Assembly: GCA_963921255.3 (NCBI GenBank)
Contig: CAWUEW020000003.1
Span: 620,001-684,000 of the forward strand
DNA from: JANSYL01 sp963921255
GTDB taxonomy: Bacteria > Pseudomonadota > Alphaproteobacteria > Rhodobacterales > Rhodobacteraceae
Direction: 5' to 3'
Length of the DNA: 64,000 bases
Positions 41,848-51,298 of this stretch are shown piece by piece; position 1 is the stretch's first letter; every line of letters begins with the position of its first letter. Position numbers and translations under genes: made by a program. The notes under the pieces were generated by a model that did no database searches, was not told the DNA's origin, and worked only from the letters and a program-made list of their open reading frames with translations.

Positions 41848-43340
41848 CACCACGCCACGCATCCGCGCCATTGCGTCTGTCCGACGCCGCGTTGCCCCAT
41901 CTGGATCCGGCGATCCAGCGGCCAACCTACGACCGGTCGGCCTTGACGCCCGGGATCGTGCATATCGGTTTGGGCAATTTTCATCGGGCCCACCAGGCGT
42001 GGTATCTGCATCGCTTGATGCAAGCAGGGCATGCGCTTGACTGGGCCATCATCGGGGCAGGGGTCCGGCCCTATGATGCTGTGATACGCGAGAAACTGAA
42101 GGCGCAGGATTGCTTAACGACCTTGATTGAACTGGCGCCAGAGTCCCGATCCGCCGAAGTCAGCGGCGCCATGATCGACTACCTGCCGATCGAAAAGGAC
42201 AACGCATCCCTCATTGAGATGATGTGCCGGCCCGACATTCGGATCGTTGCCCTGACCGTCACCGAAGGCGGATACTTCGTGGATCCGGCGACCGGCGGGC
42301 TCGACACCGATCATCCTGACATCCAACACGATATCGCGCATCCGACAACCCCCCGCACGGCCTTCGGCGCCATGGTGGCCGCTTTGGGCGCGCGGCGGGC
42401 GGCGGGGGAAAAGCCGTTCACCGGGCTTAGCTGCGATAACCTGTCGGGCAATGGTGATATCCTCCGAAATGTGGTGGTCGGACTGGCCGAGCGTTCGGAT
42501 GCCGAGCTTGCCAATTGGATCCGGGTCGAGGCGAGTTTTCCGAACTCGATGGTGGATTGCATCGTGCCCGCGACTGGCCCCGAGGAGCTGACCCTGGCGC
42601 ATGGTTTCGGGATTGATGACGCCGCGCCGGTCAGCCACGAAAACTATCGCCAATGGGTTTTGGAGGACCGCTTTTGCAACGGTCGGCCCGATTGGGACGA
42701 AGCGGGTGCGACCTTTACCGACAACGTTCACGCCTACGAGCTTATGAAGATCCGGGTTTTGAATGCCGGACATCAGGTCTTGGCAAACGTTGGGGAACTG
42801 TTGGGGCTGCCCACGATTGCCGATTGCATGCGCGATCCCGACGTGTCGGCGTTTTTCCGAAAGGTTCAGGTTGACGAAATCCTGCCTTACGTCGCGCCGG
42901 TTCCGGGGACGACACCAGATGCCTATCTCGATCTGATCGAACGGCGGTTTTCCAATCCGGCGATCCACGACACAACGCGCCGGGTCGCCTTTGACGGATC
43001 GTCGCGACACACCGGGTTTGTGCTGCCGATCTTGCGTGATGCGCTGAGCGCGGGCGGCCCGGTCAGTGGGCTTGCGTTGGTTGAGGCGTTCTGGGCGCGG
43101 ATGTGCGTTGGTCGGCGCGATGATGGATCGACCATCGAGCCGAACGATCCGCAGTGGGAAGATCTGACAGCGGCAGCCGAGGCGGCGCTTCGAGACCCAG
43201 GCGCCTGGTTGGGTCAATTCGCGATCTATGGGTCGCTGGCCGACGACGCACGGTTTGTGCGGGAGTTCGGCCATTGGGCGGCGCAGCTTGAGGCCAACGG
43301 GGCACGGTCAACCCTGAAGGAATTTGTGGCTCTCGGTTAA
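41835..43340 (+). CDS. mtlK: Mannitol 2-dehydrogenase
   Basis: A 501-residue member of the polyol-specific long-chain dehydrogenases, oxidising D-mannitol (also arabitol or sorbitol) to the ketose. NAD binding: IVHIGLGNFHRAHQAWYLHR (about 36-55). The substrate-side motif KIRVLNAGHQVLANVGELLG includes the catalytic Lys and the conserved Asn-His. The start at 41835 lies within the end of smoS. Its products, fructose and xylulose, would be phosphorylated by kinases such as the neighbouring XylB. Confidence 0.93.
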   Translation: MDELTPRHASAPLRLSDAALPHLDPAIQRPTYDRSALTPGIVHIGLGNFHRAHQAWYLHRLMQAGHALDWAIIGAGVRPYDAVIREKLKAQDCLTTLIELAPESRSAEVSGAMIDYLPIEKDNASLIEMMCRPDIRIVALTVTEGGYFVDPATGGLDTDHPDIQHDIAHPTTPRTAFGAMVAALGARRAAGEKPFTGLSCDNLSGNGDILRNVVVGLAERSDAELANWIRVEASFPNSMVDCIVPATGPEELTLAHGFGIDDAAPVSHENYRQWVLEDRFCNGRPDWDEAGATFTDNVHAYELMKIRVLNAGHQVLANVGELLGLPTIADCMRDPDVSAFFRKVQVDEILPYVAPVPGTTPDAYLDLIERRFSNPAIHDTTRRVAFDGSSRHTGFVLPILRDALSAGGPVSGLALVEAFWARMCVGRRDDGSTIEPNDPQWEDLTAAAEAALRDPGAWLGQFAIYGSLADDARFVREFGHWAAQLEANGARSTLKEFVALG

Positions 43341-43427
43341 GGGGGGGCGCGTCAGCCAAGGTTCGGGCCCGGATCGGGACGCTGCCAGCCTGCGCGATCG
43401 GGGGTCTGATTGAACCGGTCCGGCGTG

Positions 43428-44822
43428 TTACCGAACAACGCTGAGGGGCTGCGCGCGCAGGTCTGCCGCCACCGATGGCCAGGACACGATGATCACGGCA
43501 CAGCCGTCGACGGCCTGCGTTTCCAAGTCCGAGACCAGTGCCCCGAGCGTGGTCTCGATCGTCCTTTCATCCGCCTTGGTGACGTTTGCCGCCACGGAAA
43601 CGGGCGCATGGCGGGGCAAACCTTGCGAGATCAGATCGGTTTGGATCGTCCTCGCATTGCGAACGGACATGTAGAACACGCTGGTGGTGCCGGGACCCGA
43701 ATGGCGCACGCAGTCGGGGGTCGGGTTTTCGGCCCGACCCGTTCCGGTGGCCAGCACCAGGGCATCCGTGACCCCGCGCTCGGTCAGACTGCGGCCCAAG
43801 GCAGCCCCGGCAGCCGAGGCCGCCGTCACGCCCGGCACAATGTCGACCGGAATACCGTGTGCATTGGCCGCGTCGAGTTCTTCGGTGGCCCGTCCGAAAA
43901 TCCCGGGGTCGCCAGATTTCAACCGCACCACGCGGCGCCCCTTCTTCGCTTCGGCAACGATCACCGCATTGATGCGCTCCTGGGGCCACGTGTGGTGGCC
44001 GACATGCTTGCCGACGAACACCCGTTCCGCATCCCGGCGCGCCAATTCAAGCACATCGGGATAGACCAGCCGGTCGTAGAAAATGACATCCGCCTCTTGC
44101 AGGCGCTCTACGGCGCGCAAGGTCAGCAGGTCGCTCGCGCCGGGCCCCGCGCCGACAAGCGAGATCGAGCCGCCGTCCTGCGCCTCGGGCGCGTGCCCTG
44201 CGGCGATGGCGGCTTTCACCTCGCGCGCGGCGTCTCGTTCCGACCCGCGCACCCATTTCGCCCGGGGCGCGCCGGAAAAGACCCAAGACCAGAACGCCCG
44301 GCGCTTTGCGCGGGGCACCGAGGTGGCCACGCTTGCACGCAATCGGCCGGCGAGGGCCGCCAATCCCCCCAAACCGGGTGGCAAAAGTCGTTCGACCTCG
44401 GTTTTGATCTGCCGTGCCAACACTGGTGCGGTTCCTTCCGTCCCAATGGCGACCACGACGGGATCGCGGTCGACAATGGAGGGCGTGGTCAGATCGCACA
44501 GCTCGGGTTGATCAACGATATTCACCGGGCAACGGGCGGCCTGCGCAATGGCGTGCAGGCTGGCGTCCACACCGGGGCAGCCGGTTGCGATGAAGGCCAT
44601 GGTCGAGGCTTCGAACAGGTCGACGGAAATGGGCCCGGCGTGCCACGTCGCCCGCCCATCGTCCACGATGGCCGCCAGTTCATCGTCCAGATCAGGGGCG
44701 ACAAGCACCACATTTGCATCGGATTTCAACAGCAGGCGGGCCTTTTGGGCCGCCTGTTCCCCCCCACCGGCAATCAGGACCTGGCGGCCTGTCGTGCGAA
44801 TGAACATCGGGAAGCTTTTCAT
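43428..44822 (-). CDS. cysG: Siroheme synthase (precorrin-2 dehydrogenase/ferrochelatase plus SUMT)
   Basis: A 464-residue bifunctional enzyme. The N-terminal half has the NAD site VLIAGGGEQAAQKARLLL and the central dimerisation segment; the C-terminal half, from about residue 215 (SLVGAGPGASDLLTLRA), is uroporphyrinogen III methyltransferase with VFYDRLVYPDVL, VRLKSGDPGIFGR and PGVTAASAAGAALG. It makes the siroheme needed by the NirB nitrite reductase of the same operon, of which it is the last gene. It converges on mtlK. Confidence 0.96.
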   Translation of the reverse strand: MKSFPMFIRTTGRQVLIAGGGEQAAQKARLLLKSDANVVLVAPDLDDELAAIVDDGRATWHAGPISVDLFEASTMAFIATGCPGVDASLHAIAQAARCPVNIVDQPELCDLTTPSIVDRDPVVVAIGTEGTAPVLARQIKTEVERLLPPGLGGLAALAGRLRASVATSVPRAKRRAFWSWVFSGAPRAKWVRGSERDAAREVKAAIAAGHAPEAQDGGSISLVGAGPGASDLLTLRAVERLQEADVIFYDRLVYPDVLELARRDAERVFVGKHVGHHTWPQERINAVIVAEAKKGRRVVRLKSGDPGIFGRATEELDAANAHGIPVDIVPGVTAASAAGAALGRSLTERGVTDALVLATGTGRAENPTPDCVRHSGPGTTSVFYMSVRNARTIQTDLISQGLPRHAPVSVAANVTKADERTIETTLGALVSDLETQAVDGCAVIIVSWPSVAADLRAQPLSVVR

Positions 44823-44835
44823 GGCGGCGTCCTTG

Positions 44836-45792
44836 TCAGGCGGCCAGCGCGGAGTGTCGCGCGGTCCAGAGATGTTGGGCTGTTTCCATGGGCTGCTGAA
44901 CGTCCAAGGTGGACAGAGCCAACGCAGCAGTGCCGATCACGATCGCGGCGGCGAATGGGTCATTCTGTTTGCCAGACCACAGGCCCGCCAGATCAACTTC
45001 GGGCGGCACATCACTGAGGCGCCGCGCTTCACCGGGCGCAATCGCATCCAAAATGTCGTCGAAGGGCAGCCCGGCCCGAAGACCGAAGCATTCCAATGCT
45101 TTTCCGGGATGGCGTTCGAACTCGCCGCCACCGCCCTTGATGACGGTCAGGGCCGACCACCCCATGATCTGCGCGGCCTCGGTCTGAACCAAGCGATAGG
45201 ACGGGTGGAAGACGCCTTGAACGCTTGCTGCGGCCCGCGCCGGGTTCAGCATGCGGCACACCGTATTAATGCATGATCGAAGTCCGAGGGCCCGCCGCAG
45301 ATCGAGCAGATTGAACAAACCGGGGTGAAGCTGTTCCAGCGGCGCATAGGCAATTCCGGCGGCGTCGAGCCCGGCCTGGATGGCTGCACCGCTGTCGGCA
45401 AGCGGGATGCCCGCGGCCCCGAGATGGGCGCGAACGGCGCTGTCGCTGCCATTGCGACCGTGCAAAAGGACCGGAAAGCCTGCCATGGCGACCAATCGGG
45501 CCGACAACAGGAACCAGGGCAATCCGCGTGTCCGTCCGGCGGCGTAGCTTGGCCAATCCAAGGCCACCTTGGGCAGCTCGGGCGCAGCGGCCTGCGCGGC
45601 CGACGCGAACCCGGCGATTTCCTCCGGCGTCTCGCCTTTCATGCGCAACAGCATGAGCAACGCGCCGACAGCTTCGGGCGCGGCCCGGCCCGAGAGCATC
45701 ACTTTCATGGCTTCGGCGGCTTCCACCTGTGTCAGCGATCGGGATCGTCCCGGCCCGCGGCCCAACGTGGCGACATAGGGGGAAAGGCTCAT
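44836..45792 (-). CDS. TrpD2/YbiB-like glycosyltransferase-family protein
   Basis: A 318-residue protein with the fold of anthranilate phosphoribosyltransferase. The N-terminal helical domain has LTQVEAAEAMKVMLSGRAAPEAVGALLMLLRMKGET, close to TrpD, but the catalytic loop is altered (VLLHGRNGSDS replaces the usual KHGNR region), as in TrpD2 proteins, which bind nucleic acid and are not known to make tryptophan. The start overlaps the nasA stop and the gene lies between nasA and cysG. Its role in nitrate assimilation is unknown. Confidence 0.82.
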   Translation of the reverse strand: MSLSPYVATLGRGPGRSRSLTQVEAAEAMKVMLSGRAAPEAVGALLMLLRMKGETPEEIAGFASAAQAAAPELPKVALDWPSYAAGRTRGLPWFLLSARLVAMAGFPVLLHGRNGSDSAVRAHLGAAGIPLADSGAAIQAGLDAAGIAYAPLEQLHPGLFNLLDLRRALGLRSCINTVCRMLNPARAAASVQGVFHPSYRLVQTEAAQIMGWSALTVIKGGGGEFERHPGKALECFGLRAGLPFDDILDAIAPGEARRLSDVPPEVDLAGLWSGKQNDPFAAAIVIGTAALALSTLDVQQPMETAQHLWTARHSALAA

Positions 45793-48419
45793 TCTGCCGC
45801 CTCCCGCCGCTGCACCTGGGCGAGAAGTGTCGCGATTTCGGGGCGGCACGATCCGCAATTCGTTCCGGCCTGCAGCACTTCGCCGATCTGATCCACGCTC
45901 AGCAAGCCGCGGGTTTCGATCGCCGTGACAATGGTGTTCACGCCCACGCCGAAACAGGAACACAAGGTTGGGCCGGGATCGGGCAGATGTGCGGGTCGGC
46001 GTCCGCTGAGAAAGGCGCCCGGATCGGTGTCCGGCAGAGAGGCCAGGTAATCCCGCATGGCGGCCACGGGCGTTGGCGATACGAACAGGGCGGCGACGAC
46101 GCGCCCTTCTTCTTCGAACGCGATCCGCGCGGTCTGGCGTTGTGCATCAATCGCGGACACGGCGGCGGCTTGGTCCAATCCAAACAGGCGCCGCGCTTCG
46201 GCTTCCCAATCGGCAACGGGCTGTGCCCCGGCCAACTCCGCACGCAGGCCCGCGTCGGTCGCGGCGAGGGCCCAGTAATCGGCGCCCGGGTTCATCGGCG
46301 TACGGGAGACGGCAAACCCGTACCATGCCGCCTCGAAGCGGGCCACGGCGGCCACGCTGGCCTTGCTTTCCGGTTGGCCAGATGTCGGGTCGACCGCCGC
46401 GGCCACCAACGCGTCGATCCGGGCGGCCGCTGCGGTTTCGCCTGTCCAATGCATGGGCGCAAACACCTGCCCACGTTGCACCGCATCCGTGAGCCGCGCG
46501 CGCAGGATCGCCTTCCCATGATCGTTCTGGACGGTCACCAGATCGGCGGCGCCGATCCCGAGGTCGGCGGCATCTGCCGGGTGTATTTCCAAGAACGGTT
46601 CGGCCAAATGGGCGGACAGGCGCGGGCTTAACCCGGTGCGCGTCATGGTGTGCCAATGATCCCGCACCCGCCCGGTGTTGAGGCGAAACGGGAAGGCCTG
46701 AGATGTCGGTGCCGCAAGGGCGCGCGTGGTGACGGGCAAAAGTCGCGCCTTGCCATCGCCGTGGTAAAAGCGCCCGTCGCTAAAGAACCGTCCGCCTTGC
46801 CGCGTTGCCGTGATGGGCCACCGCGTGGGCGCGAGCGCGTCATAGGCCGTGTCATCCAGTTCGGCGAGACCGGAAATATCGAAATCGCGCCCGAACCGGC
46901 CCGCGATTCCGGACAGGGTGGCGTATTCCCGGAAGATCTCCGCTGGCCCCTGATAGTCGAAGGCCCGGTCAAACCCCATGCGCCGCCCGACCTCGGCCAA
47001 TATCTCCCAATCCGGACGGCTGTTGCCCAGGGCGGGCAGAACGGACCGCTGCCGACTGATGATGCGATCCGAGTTTGTGACGGTTCCGTCCTTCTCGGCC
47101 CAGGCGGCGGCGGGCAGCACCACATGCGCCAACCGGGCCGTATCGGTTTGCCCGGTGACGTCGCTGACCACGACAAAGTCGCATCCTGCGATTGCATCGC
47201 GCACACGATCGGCTTCGGGCATCGACACGGCCGGATTGGTGTGGATGATCCACAGCGCCTTGATCTGTCCGTCGGCCACCGCCCGGAACATATCCACCGC
47301 CTTCAGGCCGGCGCGTTCGGGCAACGGGCCACATTGCCAGAAATCCCGCACGGCGGCGCGATGATCGGCATGTTCAAGGTCCAGATGGCAAGCCAGCATA
47401 TTGGCAAGCCCGCCCACCTCGCGCCCGCCCATCGCATTGGGCTGCCCGGTGACCGAGAAGGGCCCCATGCCCGGTTTCCCGATCCGCCCCGTCGCGAGAT
47501 GGCAATTCAGGATCGAATTGACCTTGTCGCTGCCGCTGGTGGATTGATTGACGCCCTGACTGAAGATGGTCACCACCTTCTCGTTCTCGAGCCACAGCTT
47601 GCAGAAGGCTGCAATGTCAGCCTCGTCCACCCCGATTGGCGTGTCGGCATCCCGATACGCGGCGCAGAGGGCGTCGTCGAACCCGTTGGTATGGGCAAGG
47701 AACGCGGGGTCGACGCAGCCACCTTCGTGAATGGCGGTGAACAACCGGTTGAACAGCGCCACGTCGGCCCCCGGTGCAATGGGAAGGTGCAGGTCACACC
47801 CGTCGCAACTGGCGGTTCGGCGCGGATCGATGACAACGATCTTTGTGCCGCGGGCCTGTCGGGCGGCCAGAACGCGTTGGTAGAGGACAGGGTGACACCA
47901 GGCGAGGTTCGATCCCACCAGAACCACGAGGTCCGCCTCGTCGAGGTCTTCATAGGTTCCGGGAACCGTATCCGTGCCGAAGGCGCGTTTGTGCCCGGCG
48001 ACGGTCGACGCCATGCACAGGCGCGAATTCGTGTCGATATTGGCCGAGCAGATGAACCCTTTCATCAACTTGTTGGCGACATAGTAATCTTCGGTCAGCA
48101 ATTGGCCGGACACGTAGAAGGCCACGCTGTCCGGCCCATGCGCGGCGATGGTCGACTGGAAGCGATCGGCCACCAATTGCAACGCCGCGTTCCAGCTGGC
48201 CGGTGCCCCATGCACCATCGGATCCTGCAGGCGGTGGCCCAGGCCGACCGTCTCGCCCAGGGCGGACCCTTTCGAACAGAGCCGCCCGAAATTGGCCGGG
48301 TGCTCTGTGTCGCCGCGCACGTCCAGACCGCCCAGACCATCTGGGGTCAGTCGCACCCCGCAGCCCACACCGCAATACGGGCAGGTTGAGCGGACGGATG
48401 GGGGCAGCGCCTTTTGCAT
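45789..48419 (-). CDS. nasA: Assimilatory nitrate reductase catalytic subunit
   Basis: An 876-residue cytoplasmic molybdopterin enzyme reducing nitrate to nitrite. The N-terminal 4Fe-4S ligands are in CPYCGVGCGV and RLCSKGSALG. Mo-bisMGD contacts include LCMASTVAGHKRAFGTD and GKPGMGPFSVTGQPNAMGGRE. The molydopterin-dinucleotide domain is near 600-720. The C-terminus adds a BFD-type 2Fe-2S domain: CSCFGVGVNTIV and AGTNCGSCRPEI. The start overlaps the nirD stop by one base. Confidence 0.97.
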   Translation of the reverse strand: MQKALPPSVRSTCPYCGVGCGVRLTPDGLGGLDVRGDTEHPANFGRLCSKGSALGETVGLGHRLQDPMVHGAPASWNAALQLVADRFQSTIAAHGPDSVAFYVSGQLLTEDYYVANKLMKGFICSANIDTNSRLCMASTVAGHKRAFGTDTVPGTYEDLDEADLVVLVGSNLAWCHPVLYQRVLAARQARGTKIVVIDPRRTASCDGCDLHLPIAPGADVALFNRLFTAIHEGGCVDPAFLAHTNGFDDALCAAYRDADTPIGVDEADIAAFCKLWLENEKVVTIFSQGVNQSTSGSDKVNSILNCHLATGRIGKPGMGPFSVTGQPNAMGGREVGGLANMLACHLDLEHADHRAAVRDFWQCGPLPERAGLKAVDMFRAVADGQIKALWIIHTNPAVSMPEADRVRDAIAGCDFVVVSDVTGQTDTARLAHVVLPAAAWAEKDGTVTNSDRIISRQRSVLPALGNSRPDWEILAEVGRRMGFDRAFDYQGPAEIFREYATLSGIAGRFGRDFDISGLAELDDTAYDALAPTRWPITATRQGGRFFSDGRFYHGDGKARLLPVTTRALAAPTSQAFPFRLNTGRVRDHWHTMTRTGLSPRLSAHLAEPFLEIHPADAADLGIGAADLVTVQNDHGKAILRARLTDAVQRGQVFAPMHWTGETAAAARIDALVAAAVDPTSGQPESKASVAAVARFEAAWYGFAVSRTPMNPGADYWALAATDAGLRAELAGAQPVADWEAEARRLFGLDQAAAVSAIDAQRQTARIAFEEEGRVVAALFVSPTPVAAMRDYLASLPDTDPGAFLSGRRPAHLPDPGPTLCSCFGVGVNTIVTAIETRGLLSVDQIGEVLQAGTNCGSCRPEIATLLAQVQRREAAE

Positions 48420-48748
48420 CAGGCGGCTGTCCGGGCTTGCAGTTGCGTCACATCCAAGAGAACGCGGCCATCTTCAATGCGCACGGGGTAGGTCGCGATG
48501 CGGCCATCTTCCCCGGTCGCGGCGCCGGTGTTCAGGTCGAACACCCAATTGTGCAGGGGGCAGGTCACGCTTTGTCCGTGAACGATCCCCTCGACCAACG
48601 GCCCACCCTTGTGCGGGCAGGTGTTCGAGGCGGCAAAGACCTCGGCGCTGTCGGTCCGAAACACGGCGACGCAGCCCAGTTCCGTTTTCACAAGGCGCGC
48701 ACCGCGCAGCGGAATGTCGTCCAACGCCCCGATATCAACCCAGGTCAT
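48419..48748 (-). CDS. nirD: Nitrite reductase small subunit
   Basis: A 109-residue Rieske-like subunit of the NADH nitrite reductase. Unlike many NirD proteins, it keeps the 2Fe-2S ligands: NTCPHKGGPLVEG and VTCPLHNWVFDLNTG. The ATG at 48748 follows AGAGGTG; the open frame extends to 48775 without family similarity. It lies between nirB and nasA. Confidence 0.94.
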   Translation of the reverse strand: MTWVDIGALDDIPLRGARLVKTELGCVAVFRTDSAEVFAASNTCPHKGGPLVEGIVHGQSVTCPLHNWVFDLNTGAATGEDGRIATYPVRIEDGRVLLDVTQLQARTAA

Positions 48749-48851
48749 GCCCGCACCTCTTTCTCTGTTTCCCAACTATCTCGGGGGAGCCGTCGCGGGC
48801 GGCGGGGATAGTCCCCCCGACGCGCCCAGCCCGACCGTGTGGCCACCGCGC

Positions 48852-51290
48852 TCATTCCGCCGCCGCCAAAGTCAGATCCGCCATCGGCTGATACCGCTCG
48901 GCCTTGTCGGCGGCGTGTTCGGCCCAAGGGTCCTTGCGATAGATCGACTGGCTCAACTCGAACGCCGCGATCAAACGCGCGCGTTCGTCGAGGTCGTCCA
49001 CCACGCGTTCCTGAACCCAGTCCAACCCCACCTTGGCGACCCATTTGTACGGGCGATCCAGGTATTTGGCGTTTTCCCGGTAAAGCTGGATGAAGGCGAC
49101 CGTCACGTCGATCGCTTCCTGCTCGGTCGCGACATCGCAAAGGCGCTCGGTCTCTTTGACATCCATCCCGGCCGCACCGGCGACGCCCACCTGATAGCCG
49201 CTGTCGACACAGATGATGCCGACATCCTTGCAGGTCGCCTCGGCGCAGTTGCGGGGGCAGCCCGAAACCGCGAGTTTCACCTTGTGTGGCGTCCAGGACC
49301 CCCACAAGACCTGCTCCAGCTTGATGCCAAGGCCCGTGCTATCCTGCGTGCCAAAGCGGCAATGGTCGGTGCCAACGCAGGTTTTGACGGTCCGCAGCCC
49401 CTTGGAATAGGCGTGTCCCGACACCATCCCGGCGGCGTTCAGATCCGCCCAGATGGCGGGAAGGTCTTCCCCTTTCACGCCCAACAGGTCGATCCGTTGC
49501 CCCCCGGTGACCTTCACCGTTGGAACCTTGTACTTGTCGGCGGCGTCGGCGATGGCCCGCAGCTCGTCGGGGGTGGTGATCCCGCCCCACATGCGCGGCA
49601 CGACGCTGAACGTGCCGTCCTTCTGGATGTTTGCGTGTTTGCGTTCGTTGATGAACCGGCTTTGCGGATCGTCTTGATATTCCAACGGCCAGTCCGCCAG
49701 CAGGTAGAAGTTCACCGCCGGTCGGCACACATGGCAGCCGTTGCGGGTCTTCCAGCCCAGTTCCTGCCAGACCGCTTCCTGACTCTTGAGCGGCATGGTT
49801 TTGATCAGGCGGCGCACATCCTCGTGCGTGTGATCGGTGCAGCCGCAGACCGGTTGCGCGGTCGGCATTTCGAACGCGTCGCCCAGGGTCACCTGCAGCA
49901 GCTGTTCGACCAGCCCGGTGCAGGTCCCGCAGGAGGCGCTTGCCTTTGTGGTTGCACGAACCGCACCCAGATCGGTGGCGCCGGCCGCGATGGCGTCGGT
50001 GATGGTGGATTTGCAAATGCCGTTGCAGCCACAGATTTCCGCGTCAGGCGGCAATGCTGCAACGGCTGAGAGAGGGTCCGCGGAGGCCCCCCCCTGGAAT
50101 GCAGGCCCAAAGATCAACGTCTCGCGCATGTCGGAGATGTCGGTGCCGTCCTTGATCAGGCCGAAGAACCAGTTTCCGTCCGCCGTGTCGCCATACATGA
50201 CGGCGCCGACCAGCGTATCACCCTCGATCACAAGGCGTTTGTAGATCCCCCGTGATGGATCGCGGAAGACGATGTCTTCTCGGGCGTCCCCGTCGGCGAA
50301 GTCTCCGGCGCTGAACAGATCGCAGCCGGTGACCTTGAGTTTTGTCGAAAGGCTCTTTTGGACAAAGGCCGCGTGTTCCCCAAGCAAGGTCTGTGCAGCG
50401 ACCTTTGCCTGATCATAAAGCGGGGCGACCAGACCGAAGAGCGCGCCCTGATGCTCGACGCATTCGCCCACGGCCAGAACATCCTCATCCGAGGTGATCA
50501 TCTGATCGTCGACATGGATGCCTTTGCCGACCGCAAGGCCGGTGGCCTGCGCCAGCGCCGTATTGGGGCGAATTCCAACGGCCATGACCAGCAGGTCACA
50601 GGGCAGCTCGGTGCCGTCTTCCAGGCGCAGCGCCCGCACCTTGCCATTCTCGCCCAGAATTTCCTTCGAGTTGGCTTGCAAGCGGATGGTGATGCCTTTG
50701 GCTTCCAGCGACTTCTTCAAAAGATAGCCGGCGGCTTCGTCCAGTTGGCGTTCCATCAGGTGCCCCATGATGTGGACGACCGTTACATTGACGCCGCGCG
50801 CGGCCATGCCGGCGGCCGCCTCCAATCCCAGAAGGCCGCCCCCGATGACGACCACGTTCTGACCGTCCCCAAGCCCCATCATCCGCTCGGTATCTTCCAG
50901 GTCGCGATACGCAATCACGCCGTCCAGATCATGCCCCGGAAGCGGGATCATGAACGGGTTAGAGCCGGTGCCGAAGATCAGTTTGTCGTACGGGACAAAG
51001 CCGTTTTCGCCGATGACGCGCTTGGCGGCGCGGTCAATCTCAACCACCTTTTCGCCGAGCCGGCAGGTGACATTGCGCTCGGCGTACCAGGTGTCGTCAT
51101 GGGTGACGATCTCGTCATATGTCTTTTCGCCAGACAGCACGGGCGACAGCATGATCCGGTTGTAGTTGCCGCGCGGTTCGGCGTTGAACAGGGTGATGTT
51201 GAAGGCGTCCGGCGCGGCGTCGGTCAGGTGCTCCAACACCCGGCCCGATGCCATGCCGGCCCCAATCACAACGAGGTTCTGTTTGGTCAT
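48852..51290 (-). CDS. nirB: NADH-dependent nitrite reductase large subunit
   Basis: An 812-residue enzyme reducing nitrite to ammonium. The domains in order are: FAD site VVIGAGMASGRVLEHL; NADH site VVVIGGGLLGLEAA; two BFD-type cysteine groups (CGCNGICKSTI with CGTCTG, and CGCTDH with CHVC); and a siroheme/4Fe-4S half-domain with KTCVGTDHCRFGTQDS and SGCPRNCAEATCKDVG. The ATG at 51290 is preferred over a codon four residues upstream. It starts 8 bases after the ATPase gene ends. Siroheme comes from CysG of the same operon. Confidence 0.97.
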   Translation of the reverse strand: MTKQNLVVIGAGMASGRVLEHLTDAAPDAFNITLFNAEPRGNYNRIMLSPVLSGEKTYDEIVTHDDTWYAERNVTCRLGEKVVEIDRAAKRVIGENGFVPYDKLIFGTGSNPFMIPLPGHDLDGVIAYRDLEDTERMMGLGDGQNVVVIGGGLLGLEAAAGMAARGVNVTVVHIMGHLMERQLDEAAGYLLKKSLEAKGITIRLQANSKEILGENGKVRALRLEDGTELPCDLLVMAVGIRPNTALAQATGLAVGKGIHVDDQMITSDEDVLAVGECVEHQGALFGLVAPLYDQAKVAAQTLLGEHAAFVQKSLSTKLKVTGCDLFSAGDFADGDAREDIVFRDPSRGIYKRLVIEGDTLVGAVMYGDTADGNWFFGLIKDGTDISDMRETLIFGPAFQGGASADPLSAVAALPPDAEICGCNGICKSTITDAIAAGATDLGAVRATTKASASCGTCTGLVEQLLQVTLGDAFEMPTAQPVCGCTDHTHEDVRRLIKTMPLKSQEAVWQELGWKTRNGCHVCRPAVNFYLLADWPLEYQDDPQSRFINERKHANIQKDGTFSVVPRMWGGITTPDELRAIADAADKYKVPTVKVTGGQRIDLLGVKGEDLPAIWADLNAAGMVSGHAYSKGLRTVKTCVGTDHCRFGTQDSTGLGIKLEQVLWGSWTPHKVKLAVSGCPRNCAEATCKDVGIICVDSGYQVGVAGAAGMDVKETERLCDVATEQEAIDVTVAFIQLYRENAKYLDRPYKWVAKVGLDWVQERVVDDLDERARLIAAFELSQSIYRKDPWAEHAADKAERYQPMADLTLAAAE

Positions 51291-51298
51291 GTCTCGCC

